This document shows, in pieces, positions 8,819 to 17,251 of a stretch of DNA of 64,000 bases. A program made the translations under genes and the position numbers. Below the pieces are notes generated by a model. The model ran no database searches. It was not told the DNA's origin and was given only the letters and a program-made list of their open reading frames with translations. This stretch comes from Bacillus spongiae (GTDB lineage Bacteria; Bacillota; Bacilli; Bacillales; Bacillaceae_K): the NCBI RefSeq assembly GCF_037120725.1, contig NZ_JBBAXC010000004.1, forward strand, positions 220,925-284,924. Direction: 5' to 3'. Each line of letters starts with the position of its first letter. Positions within the stretch are counted from its first letter, which is position 1.

Positions 8819-9334
8819 TTAGTTTTCCCATTCCTCCTCCAGAATGGCATAGGAATATTCATCCCACCAAAAATCACCACGAGGGATACATTTTTTAAAG
8901 TAACCTTCTCTTCTCATACCCACCTTTTCCATTACACGATAAGATGCAATGTTTTCTGGTTGACAGGTAGCTACAATTCTATGTAATTTTAGATTTTCAA
9001 AGCCATATTTTATTATCGCAGCTGCAGCTTCAGAAGCGTAACCTTTATTATAATATTCAGGGTTAAATACCCACCCTATTTCATAAGTATGTTTACCAAA
9101 AAACTTATAAAACTCTAAATGCCCTATTAATTTATATTCATCTGCTAATATGACTGGAAACTTCTCAGGAGAACCATCTATATTTTTCTTAATAAACCTC
9201 TTTGTTTCTTCCTCTGTTAATACACCTTCGGGCATAAATTCCATTACACTCTTTTTGGAAGTATACTCATAGACATCTTTCCAATCATCAATTTTAAAAT
9301 TGCGTATAATTAATCTTTCTGTTCTTAAGAACAT
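8819..9334 (-). CDS. GNAT acetyltransferase, RimJ/RimL-like
   Basis: A 171-residue N-acetyltransferase of the RimJ/RimL/SpeG type. The N-terminus FLRTERLIIRNF is typical, the middle contains IGWVFNPEYYNKGYASEAA (the acetyl-CoA binding loop in its RimL form), and the C-terminal ENIASYRVMEKVGMRREGY is the conserved end of the fold. The ATG at 9334 is preferred because AAAGGGGAAAGAT lies just before it; longer upstream starts lack a site. It may acetylate a protein N-terminus, an amine or an antibiotic, and the sequence does not say which. Confidence 0.8.
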   Translation of the reverse strand: MFLRTERLIIRNFKIDDWKDVYEYTSKKSVMEFMPEGVLTEEETKRFIKKNIDGSPEKFPVILADEYKLIGHLEFYKFFGKHTYEIGWVFNPEYYNKGYASEAAAAIIKYGFENLKLHRIVATCQPENIASYRVMEKVGMRREGYFKKCIPRGDFWWDEYSYAILEEEWEN

Positions 9335-9402
9335 ATCTTTCCCCTTTAAACATTTTATACAGACCGTTATTGGAAATATCCACAAAAAACCGTTTCCATA
9401 AT

Positions 9403-9543
9403 TTACTTACTTTCATATTTTCTTCTGACAAGTTCTCCCACAATCAAAGTGGTTACCATCAGCAGAAGTGGAGATATTACACTATTATCAAACCCTTCAA
9501 ATAAGGATGCAATAATAGTTCCGGACAGTAGAAACTCCTGAAA
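9403..9543 (-). pseudogene. tail fragment of a small membrane protein
   Basis: A minus-strand open stretch of about 45 codons, including IIASLFEGF and LLLMVTTLIVGELVRRKYES before TAA at 9403. It has one hydrophobic segment and a basic C-terminus. No start codon or ribosome binding site precedes it and a stop lies just upstream. A neighbouring frame continues with similar hydrophobic codons, which suggests a frameshifted remnant. I do not recognise the family. Confidence 0.3.
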
Positions 9544-9729
9544 TAATAAAGGAAATTAACGATGTGATGTGAAATCTTTTCTTTTAAACAAGCATCTCAA
9601 TACATAAATAATAAATCCCAATGTTGACCTACTATTAAGTGATTTCATAGCGATGTACTAATTTTATTGATACTTAGGAAATAACGAAAATGAATCGTTT
9701 ACCTACTCATTGTTACTATCTCTTTACGG

Positions 9730-10614
9730 TCATTCGCTTGCCATGATTTTCTTCATCCACACTTGTTCTATATGCTTCTTAAAGCCTGCCTTATAGAGCA
9801 AGGAAACCGCTGATTGATTTGTAGCAGACAAATTCATTGTATTCCGCTTTATATTTTGCTCGAGAGGAGCGTATATTTGCGTTAATAAACTTGCTGTAAT
9901 GTCGTCGTGGTCATGCCGATTTTCACCCACCTCACACTGATAAAGTGTTGTTGATACATGTTTCCCCTCCGTGTTGAAATGACGTTTATACAGCGCATAA
10001 CCAACTTCTGTGTTTTGGTCCGCAGCAATAAGTACCTCTCCCTCTTTTACACTGTTAAACTGGGTTTGCCAACCCTTCATATTTTTATAAATTGAAAGGT
10101 TTGGCAGTTCTTGCGGAAGTATCTTTGTGTACGTATAACCCGATTGATGATTCCCAAATCGAGTTGCGTCCATTGAACCTTCCTGCACGAGTAAGAGTAA
10201 ACGATCCTCTACCACGTACCCAAACTTTTCATACAAATGAATAGCATGTTCATTTTCATCAATTGCTTCTAACGTTGAGATATCGACTCCTTCTTCACGA
10301 TAAATAGCCAGAACTTCTTTCAGCAACTCTTTCCCAATTCCTTTTCCTCTATAAGTTGGAGCAACACCTGTTCCTCCATTCCATGCCATTTTTCTCCCAT
10401 TAATTTCTCTTATCCCGCTTAAAATAATTCCAATCGGCTCCTCCCCATCGAAAGCGATGATCGATAGGTCTGGGGATAGTTCTTCTTGAACAAGTCGTTT
10501 CAAAAAATGATCTATGGTCATTTGAACATCTGCAAAATAATAGGTGAATCCCCTATTCCATGCAAGGACAGCTTCCTGTAAAGAACATTCCGATAAGCGT
10601 TTTATCGTAACCAA
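9730..10614 (-). CDS. tandem-GNAT acetyltransferase
   Basis: A 294-residue protein with two GNAT folds. The N-terminal domain is complete and carries the acetyl-CoA loop TGVAPTYRGKGIGKELL. The C-terminal domain ends with NLSATNQSAVSLLYKAGF but has a weaker cofactor loop, so it is probably a structural partner. The TTG start at 10614 is chosen because GGAAGGAGTGTT lies directly upstream and the resulting start, MVTIKRLSEC, fits the family. An ATG 16 codons earlier would bury that site in the gene. The substrate is unknown. Confidence 0.75.
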   Translation of the reverse strand: MVTIKRLSECSLQEAVLAWNRGFTYYFADVQMTIDHFLKRLVQEELSPDLSIIAFDGEEPIGIILSGIREINGRKMAWNGGTGVAPTYRGKGIGKELLKEVLAIYREEGVDISTLEAIDENEHAIHLYEKFGYVVEDRLLLLVQEGSMDATRFGNHQSGYTYTKILPQELPNLSIYKNMKGWQTQFNSVKEGEVLIAADQNTEVGYALYKRHFNTEGKHVSTTLYQCEVGENRHDHDDITASLLTQIYAPLEQNIKRNTMNLSATNQSAVSLLYKAGFKKHIEQVWMKKIMASE

Positions 10615-10992
10615 ATTTTCAACACTCCTTCCATATACTACTCTTAAATTTACTCTATTCATTCCTTATTCTAGCAAGCATTTAAGCAAAAAAGGAAAAT
10701 TCATCAGGTTAACATCCTCTGATTGAAAGCTAGTCTTAGTTTTTTAATGCCTTTCCCATTCCTTAACAAATGACGTAAAGCATTAAGTAGAGAACGGATC
10801 AGGACTAGGAGATTGGGATCAACCACCCCCAAAGATGTCAACTTTCTCAATAGCCTCTGATAGAACAAACACCAATGAAAAATGATAAATTCTATAAATA
10901 ACCATAAAAGTCACTGCAAGCAAAGGGGCATTTCCACCTAATCTCTAATCAGTACGCCTCTCTATAACTAATATATAGATAGAGTAATTCAA
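10615..10992. other. intergenic region
   Basis: About 380 bases with nothing recognisable beyond what must be the promoter region of the tandem GNAT gene. Confidence 0.4.
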
Positions 10993-11838
10993 TCATTTAG
11001 AAACTTCTAATTGTTCGTTATGGAAATGCTGGTTGCTGAAACGAATTATCTCTTCTGAGAATGTAATGGCTGACATGATTTGTTCTTCTTTCGAATCGTA
11101 GAATCGTTCTTGCTTACCTGACCGTATGTTAATTGCTTCTTCAATAATCTGGTGCCATTTTTCAGGAACGTGACGTAAAGCATACTCGCCTGCCCCTAGC
11201 TTTGAGATAATATCTTTTTCTTTTAACGTATAGTATTGTCGCAATAATCCTAGGACTGACCACTCAATTTCAAATTCTATCTCTTTCGTTTCTAAATCTA
11301 ATAGCTCTTTTAAAGAATCTTTATTTCTTCGGACCCAATTGGTCCAATAACTATTCATATTATTTATTACATAGGTAGTGATTTGGTGAGGGGATACGTC
11401 AAGTTTTAATAATGCTGTCTCAGGCCCTCTTACTTTTATTCCATTAGTTTTTAACGTCCACCACGTAATTGGATTGAAATTGAAATAAGGTCCATAGGAT
11501 AGGACGCCATCATTGTAATAGATATTACTCTGATCCGCTGAATATTCTTTTCCTATATCATCCCAAAGAATATAGACGCCATCTAATTGTGGTGTTGGAT
11601 ATTTTTTAGCAAATTGATTATGAATTTCTGCTACCATATTCATTTCATTTTTGGTTAAACGTCGTTTTATAACAGTTAAAAAATCAATATCACTTGAACC
11701 TTCTACATAGGCGTTCAAGGCTAGAGAACCGTGTAGATATAATCCTTCCACCATGTTCGGCAATCTCTCATCTAATAAAAAGAGATATTCATGCAACACA
11801 GCTTGTATGGGGGAAGAAACTAATTCTCTCAAATACAT
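10993..11838 (-). CDS. nucleotidyltransferase, ANT/AadA-like with DUF4111-type C-terminus
   Basis: A 281-residue protein with the nucleotidyltransferase signature LHGSLALNAYVEGSSDIDFL at about residues 35-54. Gly37-Ser38 and Asp50/Asp52 form the metal-binding core. The helical C-terminal half (VLGLLRQYYTLKEKDIISKLGAGEYAL) is like the AadA/ANT(9) aminoglycoside adenylyltransferases and other DUF4111 proteins. Those enzymes transfer AMP to spectinomycin or streptomycin; many chromosomal homologues have no shown resistance role, so resistance here is only a possibility. The ribosome binding site (GAGGCG) is weak and close to the ATG. Confidence 0.7.
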   Translation of the reverse strand: MYLRELVSSPIQAVLHEYLFLLDERLPNMVEGLYLHGSLALNAYVEGSSDIDFLTVIKRRLTKNEMNMVAEIHNQFAKKYPTPQLDGVYILWDDIGKEYSADQSNIYYNDGVLSYGPYFNFNPITWWTLKTNGIKVRGPETALLKLDVSPHQITTYVINNMNSYWTNWVRRNKDSLKELLDLETKEIEFEIEWSVLGLLRQYYTLKEKDIISKLGAGEYALRHVPEKWHQIIEEAINIRSGKQERFYDSKEEQIMSAITFSEEIIRFSNQHFHNEQLEVSK

Positions 11839-12041
11839 TCGCCTCGTTTTATCATTTATTTATACTAGAGTAAAAACTTCTTTTAGTATATATTCCCATT
11901 GTATCATGAATATTCAATCATCTTACGACAATTCCTCCCCATTCCATTATTCATTCTTTTTTGTAATTTTCAGTATAATCCTTTACTTATAAATCGTTTT
12001 TGCCATAAAATGAAAGAAAACCTATCAAAGGGGCGTTGACC

Positions 12042-13004
12042 ATGAGCTTACCTACCTTATTACAAGAGGATATTTATTTAATTGATGGATTGTTTTTAGA
12101 AATGAAAGAACGGACGGGCTCATATGTGATTAAATCTGAGAAGCCCACGATTATCGAAACGTGTACAAGTTCATCTGTCCCATACATATTACAAGGGCTG
12201 TCTAACCTTGACCTATCACCAGAGGAAATTGAATATATCATCGTCACTCATATTCATCTCGATCATGCAGGTGGGGTAGGATTGTTACTGCAGCATTGTC
12301 CAAATGCGAAAGTTGTGGTGCATCCTAAGGGAGCAAGGCATTTAGTAGATCCGACAAAATTAATTCTAGGGGCAAAAGCCGTATACGGTAAGCATTTTAA
12401 TCAATTATTTGACCCTATTATTCCAGTAAAGGAAGAGAACATCTTAATCATGAATGAAGAAGATGAACTTGAAATTGGGGAGGATCGTACCTTACGCTTC
12501 TACGATACTCCTGGACACGCCAATCATCATTTCTGCATTTTTGATTCGAAAAGTAAAGGCATTTTTAGTGGAGATACTCTCGGTTCCTTATACGGAGAAT
12601 TAGAAAAAGCGGGGCTATTTTTCTCTTTACCTATCACTTCACCTAATCAATATGACCCAGAAAAAATGCTACTATCTGCAATGAAGCTAGAGAACTTAGA
12701 TCCTCACTTCATATATTTTGGTCATTACGGAATGACAAGAAAGGTAACGGACGTTTTTGAACACCTTCGTCATTGGTTGCCCCAATTTACCGAAGCCAGC
12801 ATCAATGGCTTGAAAAAAAACACCACCGACCCCATTCCTTCAGTAAAGCTCGAACTAATGGAAGTTGTTTCAAACTACCTTAGTACAAAAGGGATACCGC
12901 CTACCCACCCGATATACCATATACTCGAGATGGATATGTCGCTAAATGCTATGGGATTGGTCGACTATATCTCAAAGAATCATTCTCACCAAATAAAGCC
13001 ATAA
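12042..13004 (+). CDS. metallo-beta-lactamase-fold hydrolase
   Basis: A 320-residue protein with the HxHxDH metal motif THIHLDHAG at residues 69-77 (ligands H70, H72, D74 and H75), a further His in DTPGHANHHF, and Asp in FSGDTLG. This is the glyoxalase II-like branch of the fold. It probably hydrolyses a thioester or ester, but the substrate is unknown. The start is the ATG at 12042 with AAAGGGG eight bases upstream; a TTG two codons earlier is less well placed. The gene converges on adhE, and the two share the terminator between them. Confidence 0.8.
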   Translation: MSLPTLLQEDIYLIDGLFLEMKERTGSYVIKSEKPTIIETCTSSSVPYILQGLSNLDLSPEEIEYIIVTHIHLDHAGGVGLLLQHCPNAKVVVHPKGARHLVDPTKLILGAKAVYGKHFNQLFDPIIPVKEENILIMNEEDELEIGEDRTLRFYDTPGHANHHFCIFDSKSKGIFSGDTLGSLYGELEKAGLFFSLPITSPNQYDPEKMLLSAMKLENLDPHFIYFGHYGMTRKVTDVFEHLRHWLPQFTEASINGLKKNTTDPIPSVKLELMEVVSNYLSTKGIPPTHPIYHILEMDMSLNAMGLVDYISKNHSHQIKP

Positions 13005-13038
13005 CGAAAAACCGTGTTTATCTGAACACGGTTTTTCG
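13005..13038. terminator. bidirectional terminator
   Basis: A 14-bp stem (CGAAAAACCGTGTT / AACACGGTTTTTCG) with a six-base loop and A/T runs on both sides. It lies between two convergent genes and can serve the plus-strand MBL gene and adhE. Confidence 0.85.
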
Positions 13039-13064
13039 GTAGTGATCGGGACGTTTATCTAAAC

Positions 13065-15668
13065 TTACACCCCTTTAAATGCTTCACGATATATATCGGC
13101 TAATTCCGTTACGAGGGGTAGCTTTGGATTTGCTGTTGTACATTGATCTTCGAATGCACGGTCAGCTAATTGTTCGACGACTTTATCAAACTGAGCTTTA
13201 TTGACTCCATTTGCTTCAATACTCATTGGAATATTAAGCTCTTTTGCTAGTTTAATCACTGCTTGAATTAAACTTTCCACCCCTTCTTCTGTTGTACGAG
13301 AAGGTAATCCGAGAATACGAGCAATTTCTGCATATCGAACGTCTGCCTTAAAGTGTTCGTATTTTGGAAAGGCCGTGAATTTTTTCGGTTTTTGTGCATT
13401 GTAACGAATGACATGTGGCATTAATATTGTATTGCTTCTTCCGTGAGCAATATGAAATTCAGCTCCTAATTTGTGGGCTAAACTATGGTTAATTCCAAGG
13501 AACGCGTTAGCAAATGCCATGCCAGCTATGGTTGATGCGTTATGCATTTTCTCACGAGCTAATTCGTCACTTCCATTACGGTACGCTTTTGGTAAATACT
13601 CAAATACAAGCTGAATCGCTTTGATGGCTAGTCCATCTGTATAGTCATTTGCCATATTAGAGACATACGCTTCAATCGCGTGAGTTAAGACATCCATTCC
13701 TGTATCAGCAGTTACGTGTTTTGGTACTGTCATAACAAATTGCGGGTCAATAATTGCAACATCTGGTGTTAATTCATAGTCTGCTAACGGAATCTTTATT
13801 CCGTTTTCTTTATCTGTAATGACGGAAAAAGACGTCACTTCAGAACCTGTACCGGATGTTGTTGGAATTGCAACAAATTTTGCTTTTTCTCCTAGTTTTG
13901 GATATTTGAAGACTCTTTTCCGTATATCTAAAAACTTTTGACGTAGCCCATCAAAAGATGTTTCAGGATGTTCATAGAACAACCACATTCCTTTTGCCGC
14001 GTCCATTGCTGAGCCACCACCTAACGCAATGACAACATCCGGCTGGAATTTCTTCATCAAATCGGCACCTTTCATCACAGTCTCGATTGATGGATCTGGT
14101 TCTACATCTGAAAAAATCTCACAATGTACATAGTCTGGGCGTTTACGTAAATGATATAAAATACGGTCTACATACCCAAGTTTCACCATACCTGGATCTG
14201 TAACGATTACTGCTTTAGAAATATCCGGCATTTTTGCTAAGTATTGAGTTGAGTTCTTCTCAAAATATACTTTCGGTGGAACCTTGAACCACTGCATGTT
14301 ATTATTTCTTTTCGCCATTTTCTTAATGTTTATTAAATGAGTAGCCCCAACGTTCGTGGAGACTGAATTTCCGCCGTACGTACCACATCCGAGTGTTAAT
14401 GATGGCATATAAGCATTATAAATATCACCAATTGCCCCTTGAGAAGACGGAGCGTTTACAATAATACGTCCTGCTTTCATTCGGTGACCGAAATCATGTA
14501 AAACTTCTTGATCCTCAGAATGAATAACGGCAGAATGACCAGTTCCTCCAAATGCCAACATTTCTTCAGCGCGTTTTATGCCTTCTTCTGTGCTTTTTAC
14601 CTGGTAACAGGCCAGAACGGGACTTAATTTTTCACGTGAGAGTGGCTCTTCGGGACCTACACTTTTCGTTTCAGCAATTAAAATCTTCGTATCCTCTGGA
14701 ACCGTTACATTTGCCAATTTCGCTATTTCAAAAGCTGGTTTTCCAACAATATTTGGATTCACCGCACATGATGCTTCATTTATTACTAGCTTTTCTACTT
14801 TTCTCTTTTCATCTTCAGTTAAGAAATAACAACTATGATGTTGTAGTTCCTTTTTCACTTCATCATAAATTTCTTTATCAATGATCACCGCTTGTTCAGA
14901 AGCACAAATCATTCCATTATCGAATGTTTTAGATAAAATTAAGTCATTTACAGCTCGTTTTAAATTGGCTGTTTTTTCAATATAGCATGGTACGTTACCA
15001 GGACCTACACCAAGGGCTGGTTTACCAGAGCTATAGGCTGATTTCACCATTCCGGCACCACCTGTAGCAAGGATAAGTGATATGTCATCATGATTCATTA
15101 ATGATTGCGTCGCTTCAAGAGATGGCGTATTGATCCATTGAATACAATCCTTTGGTGCTCCAGCTTTAATCGCTGCATCTCTTAATACTTTAGCTGCTTC
15201 AGAACTACATTTTTGAGCAGAGGGATGGAAGGCAAAGATGATTGGATTTCTTGTCTTGATTGAAATAATTGCTTTAAACATCGTTGTTGAAGTAGGATTC
15301 GTTACAGGTGTCACACCTGCAATCACCCCGACAGGCTCAGCGATCTCAACCACACCGTCGTACTCATTTTCAGAAATAATTCCAACCGTTTTATCGTATT
15401 TAATATTATGATAAATATATTCTGTTGAAAAAATATTCTTAATGATTTTATCTTCATAAACACCACGGTTTGTTTCTTCAATTGCTAATTTAGCCAATCT
15501 CATATGATTATCTAGCCCAGCTAATGCCATTTCTTTTACTATTCGATTAATCTGATCTTGATCAAATGACTTAAATTCGTTAAGTGCCTTTAACCCTTTT
15601 CCCGCTAGTTCATCAATTGTTTTTGAAACAGATGTTTGTTTTTTCAAAACCTTTTCACCAATTGCCAT
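13065..15668 (-). CDS. adhE: bifunctional acetaldehyde-CoA / alcohol dehydrogenase
   Basis: An 867-residue AdhE that reduces acetyl-CoA to acetaldehyde and then to ethanol, regenerating NAD+ in fermentation. The N-terminal half is an aldehyde dehydrogenase with catalytic Cys255 in NGMICASEQ. The C-terminal half is an iron-dependent alcohol dehydrogenase, with the NAD motif GGGSAMDAAKGMW and iron-binding histidines in the HAIEAY and NHSLAHKLG / HIAHGRSN segments. The length is normal for the family. AGGAGG precedes the ATG. A near-perfect Rex site sits between the promoter and the ribosome binding site, so expression should rise when NADH is high. In cells these enzymes assemble into long filaments called spirosomes. 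Confidence 0.95.
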   Translation of the reverse strand: MAIGEKVLKKQTSVSKTIDELAGKGLKALNEFKSFDQDQINRIVKEMALAGLDNHMRLAKLAIEETNRGVYEDKIIKNIFSTEYIYHNIKYDKTVGIISENEYDGVVEIAEPVGVIAGVTPVTNPTSTTMFKAIISIKTRNPIIFAFHPSAQKCSSEAAKVLRDAAIKAGAPKDCIQWINTPSLEATQSLMNHDDISLILATGGAGMVKSAYSSGKPALGVGPGNVPCYIEKTANLKRAVNDLILSKTFDNGMICASEQAVIIDKEIYDEVKKELQHHSCYFLTEDEKRKVEKLVINEASCAVNPNIVGKPAFEIAKLANVTVPEDTKILIAETKSVGPEEPLSREKLSPVLACYQVKSTEEGIKRAEEMLAFGGTGHSAVIHSEDQEVLHDFGHRMKAGRIIVNAPSSQGAIGDIYNAYMPSLTLGCGTYGGNSVSTNVGATHLINIKKMAKRNNNMQWFKVPPKVYFEKNSTQYLAKMPDISKAVIVTDPGMVKLGYVDRILYHLRKRPDYVHCEIFSDVEPDPSIETVMKGADLMKKFQPDVVIALGGGSAMDAAKGMWLFYEHPETSFDGLRQKFLDIRKRVFKYPKLGEKAKFVAIPTTSGTGSEVTSFSVITDKENGIKIPLADYELTPDVAIIDPQFVMTVPKHVTADTGMDVLTHAIEAYVSNMANDYTDGLAIKAIQLVFEYLPKAYRNGSDELAREKMHNASTIAGMAFANAFLGINHSLAHKLGAEFHIAHGRSNTILMPHVIRYNAQKPKKFTAFPKYEHFKADVRYAEIARILGLPSRTTEEGVESLIQAVIKLAKELNIPMSIEANGVNKAQFDKVVEQLADRAFEDQCTTANPKLPLVTELADIYREAFKGV

Positions 15669-15686
15669 GTCTTTTCCTCCTATTTT

Positions 15687-15704
15687 TTGTGAAACATTTC
15701 ACAT
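15687..15704. promoter_or_regulatory. Rex operator of adhE
   Basis: TTGTGAAACATTTCACAT is a near-perfect match to the redox repressor Rex consensus (TTGTGAAATATTTCACAA), with intact inverted arms TGTGAAA / TTTCACA. It lies immediately downstream of the -10 box of the adhE promoter and before the ribosome binding site, the right place to block transcription. Confidence 0.85.
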
Positions 15705-15734
15705 ATTATATGAAAATTTTTTCATTACTCACAA
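15705..15734 (-). promoter_or_regulatory. candidate sigma-A promoter of adhE
   Basis: On the minus strand TTGTGA (15729-15734) and TATAAT (15705-15710) are separated by 18 bases. The -35 box overlaps the end of the upstream small gene, and the -10 abuts the Rex operator. The boxes were chosen by eye; no start site is known. Confidence 0.5.
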
Positions 15735-15952
15735 ACTGGATTTCTTGGAATCTTGATGAAGGAGATGTCATTGTACATTCTTGCACTCCGTTTAATAATC
15801 ACCACATAATTAACGGTCCAAATGTAGGACGGAATATCTTCTCCATCCATCACCATCATCGCCTCAAATTCATCTTCTACGGTGTTTTCAAAAGTCTCAA
15901 GAGTGTAGGTATCAGCATCAGTATTGAAGTCTTTCCATTCACATAGAATCAT
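15725..15952 (-). CDS. small unknown protein upstream of adhE
   Basis: A 75-residue acidic protein (MILCEWKDF...) with no signal peptide or membrane segment, preceded by AAAGGAGTGAAAAAC. I do not recognise the family. The central part is strongly acidic (ENTVEDEFEAMM) and the C-terminal part has alternating hydrophobic residues, consistent with a small alpha/beta fold. It lies directly upstream of adhE on the same strand and has Rex-like sequences ahead of its own promoter, so it is plausibly expressed under the same reducing or fermentative conditions. Confidence 0.55.
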   Translation of the reverse strand: MILCEWKDFNTDADTYTLETFENTVEDEFEAMMVMDGEDIPSYIWTVNYVVIIKRSARMYNDISFIKIPRNPVCE

Positions 15953-15998
15953 GTTTTTCACTCCTTTGCTGTTCATGGTTTTATTGTACCACTTAGAT

Positions 15999-16028
15999 TG
16001 TGAATATAGATTGTGAAATATTGAACAA
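15999..16028. promoter_or_regulatory. Rex-like sites upstream of the small gene
   Basis: TTGTGAAATATTGAACAA (16011-16028) matches the Rex consensus at 16 of 18 positions. A further half-site, TTGTGAATATA, begins at 15999, and CTGTGAAAGG lies at about 16030. They lie upstream of an extended -10 box (minus strand TGGTACAAT, near 15984-15992). The first is the best candidate; the half-sites may be chance in AT-rich DNA. Confidence 0.5.
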
Positions 16029-16106
16029 ACTGTGAAAGGTTGTATGCAAACGCTTACATATCAACCCTTTACATATGTTTTCTCCTGACAAAACAATGTG
16101 AATTAT

Positions 16107-16592
16107 TTAATCAATTAATACAATTCCTGCTTCTAAATAGGCAAGAAACCGAGTACCTTCTGTTACAGTTGTTGAGTGGTTTGCCAGCAAAAAATCCTGA
16201 ATGTGTAGATGCCAGTCTACGTCAATTGATGGAAATGTCTTTTGAAAGGAGTACCGTCGGTTAAGTATTTGAAGGGTAGCTAAAATTACATGGACAAGAT
16301 TCGGGTACTTTCTTTGAAGGGAGAGTGCATGATAATCAAATTCATCAACATAGCTATAAAAGGAATGGTTTTTTTCGTCGTTAGTAAATGGACAGCTTTC
16401 TGTTGCTTTCCAATGCTCTAATAAACCCCAAAAAGCGAACAAAGCACCTGATTGACATTCTATCTCTTCCTCCTGGAAATGGGCATAAAAAGGGTAATTT
16501 AAGACGGTATGCCACGGTAAGGAGTGAAGCCCGTTTTGCTTTTCTACCAATGAATAAAAAATAGACAATTTTTCTGAAAACCCCTGGCTCAT
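16107..16592 (-). CDS. hypothetical protein, 161 residues
   Basis: An unrecognised soluble protein beginning MSQGFSEKLSIFYSLVEKQN. The start at 16592 is supported by TGGAGG seven bases upstream; an ATG two codons earlier overlaps that site. It is rich in aromatic residues (WHTVLNYPFYAHF, FYSYVDEFDYH) and is predicted to be mostly helical. It starts 13 bases after the stop of the secreted NTR-like protein, so the two are probably co-transcribed. No function can be assigned. Confidence 0.6.
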   Translation of the reverse strand: MSQGFSEKLSIFYSLVEKQNGLHSLPWHTVLNYPFYAHFQEEEIECQSGALFAFWGLLEHWKATESCPFTNDEKNHSFYSYVDEFDYHALSLQRKYPNLVHVILATLQILNRRYSFQKTFPSIDVDWHLHIQDFLLANHSTTVTEGTRFLAYLEAGIVLID

Positions 16593-16605
16593 CCTCATAC
16601 CTCCA

Positions 16606-17142
16606 TTATAATCGACCGTTGCGTCGTAAAAATGATAGTAGCGAAACGATGACGATAGTAGATGGAACGGCAAACAACAATGTGAGAAAGGCATGTCGAT
16701 TAGACATAAACCAATTATGATCATTAAAGGAAACCTCTCCATCTCCAAGAAACATTAAATCTTCCGCTGCTTTTGCGGTAGTTTTCGTTCGCGAACAAAT
16801 ACTTGTTTCTAGAGTACCACTATCATTTTCAAACGCAAACACTAAATACTCCGCTCCTTCTATAAAGGTAAAGCCACATGCTGATGAATGAGTAGGTGTA
16901 TTTATCGTAATCGTTTTCTCATCTATCCCCTTCCAAGCCTGGTGAACAGAAAATGTAACCGAGGAGTGATTCGAAAGCAACCTACTCCTCACTTTCTCCA
17001 CTTTCCCGGTAAAAACAGCTTGATTTCGGTTAAGTTCTGTTTGAACATCCCCAGGAGCTACACATGAACACGCCAAGCTATTTTGTGGATAAACGATAGA
17101 ACTTATTATTAAGAAGAAGCCTACCATAAGAAGCTTTTTCAA
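16606..17142 (-). CDS. secreted NTR/TIMP-like protein with C-terminal anchor
   Basis: A 178-residue protein with a Sec signal peptide (KKLLMVGFFLIISSIVYPQNSLA, cleavage just before CSC). The mature protein starts CSCVAPG, the typical beginning of netrin/TIMP-like domains, and has further cysteines in SACGF and SICSR that can form disulfides. A hydrophobic segment near the end (FLTLLFAVPSTIVIVSLLSFL) and a basic tail form a membrane anchor. It should sit on the outer face of the membrane. In animals this fold inhibits metalloproteases; the bacterial role is unknown. Confidence 0.65.
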   Translation of the reverse strand: MKKLLMVGFFLIISSIVYPQNSLACSCVAPGDVQTELNRNQAVFTGKVEKVRSRLLSNHSSVTFSVHQAWKGIDEKTITINTPTHSSACGFTFIEGAEYLVFAFENDSGTLETSICSRTKTTAKAAEDLMFLGDGEVSFNDHNWFMSNRHAFLTLLFAVPSTIVIVSLLSFLRRNGRL

Positions 17143-17251
17143 CTATACCACCTACTTTTAACAGACTGTCTTCGTATATCATTTCGATAAGATCATTCAA
17201 TCTCCTTTTTCAAGCAGCATCATTAATGCAAGGAGCTATATTCTTAGCTCC

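Noticed and set aside
10993..11838. Calling the nucleotidyltransferase an aminoglycoside resistance gene
   Set aside because: The fold fits ANT/AadA, but many chromosomal relatives do not confer resistance, so only the family is reported.
14552..14884. 110-codon plus-strand frame inside adhE
   Set aside because: Antisense to a certain gene, Leu/Phe-rich, with no start signal.
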